Both the position numbers and the translations under genes were made by a program. A stretch of DNA of 64,000 nucleotides, taken from Euglena gracilis (taxonomy: Eukaryota; Euglenida; Euglenophyceae; Euglenales). Shown here in pieces: positions 55,603-64,000 of the stretch. Where the stretch lies: NCBI GenBank assembly GCA_039621445.1, contig CP154954.1, forward strand, positions 52,161,526 to 52,225,525, in the 5' to 3' direction. The notes below the pieces were generated by a model. It saw only the letters and a list, made by a program, of their open reading frames with translations. It did not search any database and had not been told where the DNA came from. Within the stretch, counting starts at the first letter, position 1. Each line of letters begins with the position of its first letter.

Positions 55603-58600
55603 TTTGGGCGGGGGGGGGGGGGGGCGCTACGTGCCCATCGGTGACCTGCGGGGGGGGGGGGGGGGGGGGCATTTGACGTTGGTGCGGCTTTCAGATGGAG
55701 TTGGAGGGCGCTCAAGAGTACAACGCTGCTGCCATCCCACACAGCAGCCCATTACACAAACAAAACAGCCCTTTTGAAAGCCCACCCCCACTCGACCACT
55801 GTGTTTGGGTGTCCCTGGTTCTGCAAATGTGCAAAGAGGTGGGGGGAAAGTTATGTTTCTGGGCAGGCTTCCTTTGAAGAACCCCAGGGGTCTCCCAGCC
55901 ATTCAGACATACAGCATCGAAGGCTGCATTAACCCATCTCAGCCCGAGACAGACTCAACTCGGGGTATTCCGGTTTCGGAATACCCCCAGGGAGGCATGT
56001 CTGTATGAATCCAGATGAAAATAACTGTGTAAGGCAGCAGGAGTTGAACATGGAAAATGATATGAAAAATAAAAAATGGTCAAAATGACAGGAATGACAG
56101 AGAGGGAAAATTTGGGTGGACAAATCTGCAGCGAGTCTTTGGCACAGAGCGCAACAAATGATAAAATCTGGTTTTGAAGATACTTCAATTTTGTTCTGAA
56201 TCTTGAACCAACCTGGGTGGGTGGAATGAGCCAAACCGATAGCCAAGGTCCCAGTGGAGTGACTGTCCAGGAATTGTTCGGGTAGGTCAAACACCTCAAG
56301 AATGTCCAAATATATTACCATTTGACACCACGTTTTGATACAACTGCATGTGATACAATTGCATGATACAAATGTATATGAGTCTGAAAAAGCAAAACTC
56401 AAACACCTGAAAATTCATACCAAAATACTACCCCCCACGTCCAACGACCAATTATCTCTGTCCTCTGACCGGGAACCTCTGTCCTCCGGCCGGTGAGGGG
56501 AATGGTAACGTTGCAACCAAAAAGGTGTCCTCCGACTCAGGGGTGGCCCCGAAAAGGTGTCCTCCAACCGGGGGGGGGGGTCGTTGGACACGGGGGGGGC
56601 GTACCTCCCCCCCCCCCCTTGTCCAACGACCACTAATGTTCGTCTCCGACCGGGGGGCGGTCGCTAAAATGGCCAATATTCGTCTCCGACCAGGGGGGGT
56701 GGTCGTTAGACAAGGGGGGTGGACACCAAGTCGGAGGAAAATTTCCCATAAATAGGGGTATATGGCCATTTTTGGGCTGTTTTTGGCCATTTGTGCTATT
56801 TCTTGACTACGGTTGGCAACTTTTGGCCATTTTTGGACATTTTTGGGGCACTTTTGGGAATTTTTAGGCATTTTTGACCGCTTTTCGCCATGTTTGGTCG
56901 CTTTTGGCCACTGTTGGCAACTGTTGGCCACACTTTGGCCCCCTTTGCCCATTTTTGGCCACTTTAGGCTGTTTTTGGCTACTTTTGGCCATTTTTGCCT
57001 TATTTTTGCCATTTTTTGGCAACTTTTTGGGCACTTTTGGCCATCCTTTGGCCATTTTAGGCCATTTTGGGCTATTTTTGACTCCTTTTAGCCAACTTTT
57101 AGCAATTTTGGCCGAACCAACATCGTATACAAAAAGATCGTCTCTGACCGGGGGGGTGGTCGTTAGACAAGCCCGGTCGTTGGACAAGGGGGGGGGGAGG
57201 TAAATAAATAAAATGCTTGTAATCATATGTGCACAAAGAAACACTTTTTTTGTTCCAACCTGTTTCATTCGTTTCATTGATGACAAATATTAACTTTTGG
57301 GTTTTGAAACATTCCGCCCATAATAATTAACAGCCTTCCTTGCCATATAGATAAGGAAATGCGTAAAAAAAGTGAGTGTAACTCTAACAATCAAACAGTT
57401 TAAGCCTTACCATTAGCATCACCCAAAATCGCCTTAAAGCCCAAGCATTGTGGGGGGGTCTTGGGGGGGGGGGGACCGGGTGCCTTCGGCGCCCATCTTC
57501 CCCACCCCAAGGTGCCCCTCTCGTTTTCCAGGAAGTGTGCATAAAAGGGGTGACACATTGTTGGGTTCTAAAGCGAAAATCGGCTATGACCAGGCTTTGT
57601 CGGCGCCTTGGTCGGGGGGCCGGGCGCAGTTTACCATATGTGTTATTTTTTGGGGTCAAAATAACTCCCTGATAACCGTGATCAGCCTGTTCACGATCAA
57701 CAAAAACGTGGACAGACAAGAGGGCATCTGTCTGCTGGAAAACATGGACAGCACTTTTTGACAAAAAAAATCATCTGAATCATAGCGTGAAGCATGCCAA
57801 CAAAATACAGGGCAGGCACCGGGCCTTTTTGTTAAGAGTTGCAGAGAAATTGTGGGCTATAACCCGTATGCAGGGCACATAACGGGTGATACCCACTATA
57901 AAATATAGGCATACAGAGAGGGAAATATGGAAATATTTTTTAAAAAAATACACAATTCCGAAAAACTTGAAAACAGCTCGGGCAAAACTGTCAAAAAAGA
58001 AGAGGAGTTTTCTTCATCCACAACAATCTTCTAAAACCCCAACCCCAAATTGACTGACGTTCTGACATGCCTTCCAAAAGTGCTCCTCATTGGTCAGCAT
58101 TTGCCATTTTTTTTTTGAGGTGGGAAATTAAATCATCAATCACCCACTTCAAAAGCAAAAAAGAAAATGGTCCAGCCATTCCAGATTTAGGCGACATGTG
58201 TTTCCCATGAAAAATTTGACTGGACACCTGTGCCAGATGACCAAAAAATTGTACCAAGAACACGCTAAGACTTTTGAATTGTTTTGATGTGCAAAATGTT
58301 TTTTGGGGGGGGGCTTTTGGACATAAAAAGGTGCGAAGCGGATTTCTGCTTCACACCCTTTGAAAAAAGACTTTTTGTCCACACACAGGAAAAAAACTAT
58401 CTATGAAATAACAACGAGAAAACATTTGAATTTTCTAAACCTCAAATTCAGCATCATCAGTTTGCATACTTGTAACGGTTTGTTAATCATGCCTGTTTGA
58501 TATGGACAACAAACAGCCTCAGGATGCACACAATATATGAAAGACACCCAGAAAGCGGAATGCACTTACGTGGAATATAACCATTTAAATGCCATGCCAT

Positions 58601-61600
58601 AGTCTTGTATACTTACACAGAGAATTAAGCATCACGATCAATTCACACAGCAAGCACAATGAGAAATCAAGAAGGGGGAGATACTAAAAGAAACACAAAA
58701 AATTTTGGCCATTTCGGAAAGAGTTTTCCGCTTTCTTTTTCGTCTCAAACGTTTCATAATTTTGGGCATTACGCCGCCAAGCCAGAGGCAATTGGTCAAT
58801 TCTGCCCCCCAAAACAACAACTGTTTTACTAAATGTGCATCATTAAAACTCCAGGCAATATTTCTTTTACAACTGAGACCCCACAACTGAGGGGGGGATT
58901 GCCGCCAGGAAAGGTGTGTAGAGTTTTAGGGAACCGGGAGAAATGCAATGCCCGGAATAATGGAAAAGGTTCTGGAAAATGCACTCTCTCTCTGAACAGC
59001 ACACTACAAAATGTGGGCGTTCAAAAGCAAATCGTCATGCAGAAGACCAAGTGATGTGTTACGCTGTCAACTCAGTGGTAGATTGCTTCAAACAAATCGT
59101 CTTCGCAGCTGACAGGTGAAGTGGGTGTCGCAGTCTGCTACGCTGCCAGGAACTGGCAGGGAGCTGGCCAACCGGGGCCATGGGAACACACAAACAGACA
59201 CAGGGGGGGGGGGCAGGGAGGTGCTTGCGGGGCAGGGACGGTGGAGGAGGCCACGCCAAGGCGTTCCACACTAGCGGTGGGTGGGACGGGAGGGACAAGT
59301 GGAAATGAAAGGCGCGGCGCGGCAGGATTTTCTGGGGTATTCGGCGAAAGTTTTCCGGAACAGAATTGCAGCGTTGGCCAACCAGAGCCGAACTAATCGG
59401 TTTGTTCTGGCCATGCCACTGTTTGGGGGGTGCAGCCCCATCAAACCCTCCCCACTTCGAATCCCCCGCAGGTCGTTGTTAAAGGGGAAGGGGTTTTCTC
59501 AAAGACCGGGGGGGGGGGGGTCCTGAGGACCGGCTGGGAAAAGGTGCTGGCTGGACTCCCCTGGGGGAGTCTCCAAACTTTTCGGCACTTTGCACCGAAA
59601 GTTTTTTTTTGGTCCAGCCAAAAATGTGCCAGGGGAGAATGCCTTTTCGTCGCCGCGTGCATCCTCATTGAGTCCTTGGGACAGGGTAAATCAGGACCCT
59701 CAAGGGGTTGAACCCCTCCTCCGGTCCAGCGAGGGGTGGGGGCCCACCAAACCAGTGGCACGGTCCAGGTGACCGATTTTCAGCCGGCACAAAGCGCCGG
59801 GCCGAATTGTTTGACCCCCCCCCAAGTGGGAAAAATGTTCCATTTTAGGGCACTCTTTGGGCAAAAATTTGGCAAAAATGCAAAAAAAAATTCGCCTGAA
59901 AGCGCCAAAGGGCAGCAAAGCGCCACGGAAGGTAAATTTTGATTCTTTTTGAGGAGTCCCGGGAACCCCACCGCCCGGTGGCAACTGGGGGGGGGGTCCG
60001 GACCCCCCTTCCGGTCCAGGAGTGGCCCACCTAAGCCCCATGCACGTCCTTATATTGAACCCTGGGGGTGGGGTGTCACCCCTGCATGGTTTGGTGGGAT
60101 ATTTTGGGAGGGAAACTCACAAACCCGAAGCTTTCGGCATCACCTTCCTGCCCTGGCTTTTGACTTAGGCATCGCCTTCCCTGTCGGATGGTAGCAGAGG
60201 GAGGAGGCAGAGGGAAGGGTGGCCACCGGCCCATTAACGGGGTGGTCTTCATTGCTCAAAACTTTTTTGTCTCAACGCAGTCAACCAAAACATTGCCACC
60301 CAAAACGGAGGACAAATTAGCAATACCTCGGCGAGGCAGATCGTCTCTGAATTTCTGGCATCACATGCCAACCCCACCCAAAAAAAAACGCCACTTTAAT
60401 CTCGTTAAATGTCACTTTTAAAAAGAAACAATCTTCCTCCTGTTTTGGTTAGTGAGGCGCCCAGGACGGACCCTTCACCAATGGATCCAATGGGTTCTGT
60501 GCCAGACCACCCTGACCATAAACAGGCATCGCTCTTGACCATCCTCTTGCCTTCCATCTAGGGCGGGGGGCGCATACCAACGGAGAATGTGCAGGACGAC
60601 AAGAAATGTTGTTTGGATGAGGGGATCAGCAGTGCACAGGAAATATCGGTCAGGCAGAGCGAGAATGGGGAAATTCACACATGACGGTCAGGAGGATTCC
60701 TTCCACCAGGATAAAACTTTGTCTGTGAACCTTGCCCAAACATCTCATCCATCCACCCATCCTTCAAAACACCAATGAACGAAAAAATGCACACCAACCT
60801 GGCTGAAAAGCGCTGTGGGGAACTGCCAAAATTGCGGCATATTCCTCCCATCCCTGCACTCTTCCACGTGGAAAACCGCACCCATCCAGTCCCCCCCCCC
60901 CCAAACCAGTGGCAGGACGAAGTGTGGAAGAGGTACAACGGCATAGGGGATACTTGGAGGAGGTTAGCTGGGTGGCAGACTGGGAGGAGCTGGCCGGCTG
61001 GCTGGAGGGCTTGGATGGCTGTTGGTTCCCAAACGCCCGACTGGCCGTTCATTTTCGGGTGGGGTGGATGCCCAGTGTGCGGAATTCACCGAATTCCCAA
61101 CCAATCCCTCTTGGGATAAAGACAGTGTGTGCTGGAGGCTGGAGGCTGGAGGCTGGGGGAGGAGGCTGCATCCATTTTGGTTTTGAATTGAAAAATGCCT
61201 TGTTTTAGCCGTGAATGATGATGAATATGTTCTGGTTGCAAATGCGGCCAGCTGTGTGGCCACCCACAGCAGGCATCTATGTGACCAATGAGTTTCAACG
61301 TGCGAAACTCGCAATTCCAACATTTAACCCCCCCACCAATGTGTGCACAAATACCCTAATTATGCCCAGTGCTCCAATAAGAGCGTACCACCAAGGGTCT
61401 GAAACTACCTCCCTCAAAGGTGCGCACCCCCCAAAGGAGAAATCATTGTCACACCTCAGGTCGGAAAGCACACACAATTCTCAGAACTGTCCTTCTCAGA
61501 CCAAACACTTCCATCGTCTGAGCCCAAATTTGGCACACTTGACTCATTGCTTGACATCACAAGAAAGGGAAAAACCGAAAAAGAGTGGCAAAAAATTAAG

Positions 61601-61807
61601 TACTTTGTGCTTTGCCTAAAATGCACAGTGCCCAAATAAGTGCGCACCCCTTGGGGTCCAAAACTACGTCCTTAAAATGTGTGCATTCGTGCACTTTGTA
61701 GGGGGGGTTTACATAATTGAGTGACCAATTTGGCCCCTTGAGCATCTATTGGGCAGCTCTTTGGGTTTTCTGAGCCAAATCAAAAGCATTGAGCTCTGGT
61801 GTTTCAA
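55603..61807. other. Intergenic region upstream of the GH47 gene
   Basis: It should hold the GH47 promoter and the 3' UTR of the gene ending at 61808. No exon-like segment with GC-ending codon bias was found. It contains the cgtctccgacc/ggtcgtt repeats and the ggccattttt minisatellite (56.4-57.2 kb), and a C/G-run repeat at 59.5-60.07 kb. Confidence 0.55.
56765..57115. repeat. GGCCATTTTT(GG) minisatellite
   Basis: About 30 diverged 10-14 bp units of the form ttggccattttt/ttttggccactttt. On both sides lie copies of a cgtctccgaccggggggg-ggtcgttagacaa segment. Confidence 0.85.
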
Positions 61808-61933
61808 TCATCTGCATGAGCGATGCCTGTAGATAACACTGAAGACATCAGTCAGCTCAATGGATGGTTTCAACTCCGCTGGCAGCGGCCGGTTATTTGT
61901 GTCAACCGAAAGGTCTTTGAGTGATTGCACCCG
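61808..61933 (-). CDS. Gene 4 terminal exon
   Basis: Acceptor ccgcgaccag/CGG, 41 codons and TGA at 61808-61810. Peptide RVQSLKDLSVDTNNRPLPAE, then LKPSIELTDVFSVIYRHRSC. An alternative acceptor (tttcag) lies ten bases upstream but breaks phase. Confidence 0.65.
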   Translation of the reverse strand, partial: RVQSLKDLSVDTNNRPLPAELKPSIELTDVFSVIYRHRSCR

Positions 61934-63709
61934 CTGGTCGCGGCTGAAACCAGAACGGATGCGACCTCCCACGGCAATCCCCCCGAAATTGTAATACTTA
62001 TGAACCCAACATTGGTGGCATTTCACGGTGCACGTGTGCCAATGCCAAATTCGGTCCTGATGGACCAGAAACAATTCTTTTTTGCACTGCTTCAATACCC
62101 AAAAAGAGGATCCCGGACAAAAGCCGCCCAGCAGCGCAAAACGATTGTCGCACATGGATCGGGGGCTACGGGACGGGGACGGTGGCCGGCGCGGCGGCGT
62201 CGGGGCGACTGCTGCCGCGGGAGGTGACGGTGGCGCTGGTGAAGTCCCGCAGCAGCAGCGACTCGGCCGTGGGCGGGCGCATGGCGGCGGCGGGCCACGC
62301 GTCCCCCGCCGCCGGCAGCAGCCCGCCCCGCACCCGGGCCACCACCCCGAGCTCCTTGTCCTGCAGGAACTCCGCCCCGTCCTGAGCAGGACCGCCCGGG
62401 ACAGCGGACCCCCAGGAGTCAAATCGACCCAATCTCCCTTTTCAACGATTTCAAGGCGACCCGGGCTGGGTTGAACATAACATTCTGATGTGACCCCAGC
62501 CTCATCCCCCCTCCCCTGATGTGATGAGACCTCCCCCCTCTGTGGGATCCGTCCTAATTGCCCCCCAAAAAAACAAAAAACTCCAGGCAGTGAATGTTGC
62601 TGGCACACAGTATCATGCACGCCTGCCAAACAGCGTCAAGGATCCAGGAAAAAAAAGAGCAGCAACGTCCCGCTACGAGGCAGGGTCCCCCCGCCGACCC
62701 ACCCCCACACCGCTCCGGTCAGGCGACCCCGCCAGCCCCGGCGGGCAGCCCTGGGCCACGTCCAGCCCGGGCAGCGTGCGGATCAGGGCCAGCATGGGGG
62801 CGACGTCGTCCCGGGGCACCTCCAGCAGGATGCGCCCCACGCCGAGCCCCTCCCTTGCCATGAGGTCCGCCACCTCCTCCATGGCGACGTTGTCGATCTT
62901 GGAGTAGAACGACCCGATGTCCGAGTTGGACTGCAGCGTGGACCCCCGCGGGCAGACCCGGCCCAAAACAATGCGCACCGGGTCCGGCCGGGGAAAAAAC
63001 CGTCGGTCACGACGACGGGGGACCCGCAGCTGCCTCCATGGACTTACCCCCCCCCCATGTCCTTTTTCCTATCCCCCTTTTGAAACGCCTTCACATTATC
63101 TTCACTGTAACGACACACCACACAGACACAACATCGCCGACAGAATCCGTTTGATTTGTTGCCAAATTGACACCCCTCGAACCCAGACGGAATAAACTTT
63201 CCCGCCCCCCAAAAACTTTCCTAAAGCTCGATCACACACAATAGGAGTTGCTTCGGAACGGTTGTGTTCCGTCTGAAAAACCTTCATGTGGGGAGAAACG
63301 TTGGAAATTGTTCACTTATTGTTCACTTTGCACCACACAGGGAGTCAAAGGGCCTGGCCGGCTGTCACACGGAACATCGTGTTGGCATCGAAGAGCACTT
63401 CCTCCTCCTCCGGGTACCACATCCAGAGCGCTTCTCCTGGCGTGGGAGTAAAATGGTTTTAGTGTTCACCTTTCTGGGGGCAGCGAGGAGGGGGGGGCGG
63501 CTGTCCGGTGGCACCCGATGCCCCCTGAGACTTGCCTGTGTCCACAGCGGCTGGGCTGCGAGGAATGAACGGCAGCAAACGGCACCAAACCCATCCGGTG
63601 GAGGGGGGCCCCAGGGCGGGACAGCGCGTCGATTTTGCGGGCCGTCATGCTGTGCAGGAAGAACAGCGACCCCTCGGCCCCCTTTGCGAACTCCTCCGCC
63701 ACCCGCTGG
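61808..63709 (-). CDS. Gene 4 (5'-truncated by window): last five exons, ADP-ribosyltransferase-like motif
   Basis: Span of the visible part of a - strand gene whose N-terminus lies beyond the right edge or upstream of 63709. Exons: 63591-63709, 63369-63436, 62760-62930, 62229-62381 and 61808-61933. The second exon carries WYPEEEEVLFDANTMFR, similar to the third (catalytic Glu) ART motif E.EVL.P....F.V, and the first carries SLFFLHSMTA at the place of the S-T-S strand. An ADP-ribosyltransferase fold is inferred from these two motifs only; the rest is not recognised. Confidence 0.5.
62229..62381 (-). CDS. Gene 4 exon
   Basis: Acceptor cctgctcag/GAC and donor ACC/gtcacc, 51 codons. Peptide DGAEFLQDKELGVVARVRGG ... 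ESLLLRDFTSAT. Confidence 0.65.
62760..62930 (-). CDS. Gene 4 exon
   Basis: Acceptor acgctgcag/TCC and donor GAC/gtggcc, 57 codons, phase 0-0. Peptide SNSDIGSFYSKIDNVAMEEV, then ADLMAREGLGVGRILLEVPR. Confidence 0.7.
63369..63436 (-). CDS. Gene 4 exon with EEEEVLF motif
   Basis: Acceptor cacgccag/GAGA completes Gly. Peptide EALWMWYPEEEEVLFDANTM, then FR. The donor CGT/gtgaca (or two bases earlier) is chosen for phase. Four consecutive Glu precede VLF. Confidence 0.6.
63591..63709 (-). CDS. Gene 4 exon (first visible)
   Basis: Acceptor gtcccgcag/CCAG and donor ATGG/gtttgg. Peptide QRVAEEFAKGAEGSLFFLHS, then MTARKIDALSRPGAPLHRM. It leaves with one base, matching the next exon. Confidence 0.65.
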
Positions 63710-63916
63710 CTGCGGGACGCGCTGCCGCGTGGTGGGACTGTTGAAATGCAGGGGGGGTGGGGTGTATGGAAAGGCCTAATGGGGGTCGTAATCGAACACC
63801 CCCCAGGTCGCATCGTTGGACCCCTGCCAATAACACCAGCCATAACACCAATGCTATGAATAATAATATACATTAATTAATAATATAGATTCTGAAAAAT
63901 TTATCAATTAATTATA

Positions 63917-64000
63917 TATAAATTAAGATCAGAATATAATAATTAATCACATCATCATCATTATAAATTAAGATCAGAATATAATAATTAATCACATCAT
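63917..64000. repeat. AT-rich direct repeat at window end
   Basis: A ~38-bp block (ataaattaagatcagaatataataattaatcacatcat, named here by its ends) occurs at about 63917-63955 and again at 63963-64000, separated by catcatt. The composition changes abruptly from GC-mixed to AT-rich at 63855. Confidence 0.85.

Overview
The window is nuclear DNA of a eukaryote. Coding exons are short (30-300 nt), GC-rich in third positions, bounded by GT...AG signals, and separated by introns of about 0.04-3 kb filled with microsatellites, poly-C/poly-G runs and dispersed repeats. There is no operon structure and no bacterial signal. The organism cannot be fixed from sequence alone. Gene style (GC-rich exons, very intron-dense, repeat-laden introns) suggests a free-living alga or other protist, but this is an inference. 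All exon edges were read by eye from splice signals, reading frame and phase. Homopolymer-length errors could shift some of them.

Region 1 (1-2.9 kb, + strand) is the 3' part of a gene that starts outside the window. Four exons end in a long Lys/Glu-rich tail with a nuclear-localisation-like KRKR patch (stop at 2872). Each visible intron, including the one cut by the window edge, carries one TTTGCGC...GCGCAAA palindrome. Region 2 (2.9-5.7 kb) is intergenic and holds more of these palindromes.

Region 3 (5.7-35.5 kb, - strand) is one very large gene. About 40 exons run from an ATG at 35482 to a TGA at 5739 and encode roughly 1,900-1,950 residues. The protein is mostly predicted helix with some hydrophobic stretches, and I cannot assign it to a family. 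Its introns hold long (CA)n/(GCAC)n tracts, a TA-flanked inverted-repeat insertion with its empty paralogous site (17.1 kb), and a fold-back element (24.8-25.3 kb).

Region 4 (35.5-39.9 kb) is intergenic. Region 5 (39.9-55.6 kb, - strand) is a 19-exon gene for a glycoside hydrolase family 47 (class I alpha-1,2-mannosidase) enzyme. It has a Pro-rich cytosolic tail, a coiled-coil segment, one signal-anchor membrane helix, an EGF-like module and then the GH47 domain. Its last exon appears to include a 1.1-kb CATCC/CATGC satellite as open reading frame, just before the conserved C-terminal NTEAHP motif. Region 6 (55.6-61.8 kb) is intergenic and repeat-rich. Region 7 (61.8-63.7 kb, - strand) is the 3' part of another gene; one exon carries an EEEEVLF motif like the catalytic Glu motif of ADP-ribosyltransferases. 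The last 150 bp are AT-rich and contain a direct repeat.

The mannosidase would trim N-glycans in the ER/Golgi. No functional link between neighbouring genes can be read from the sequence.
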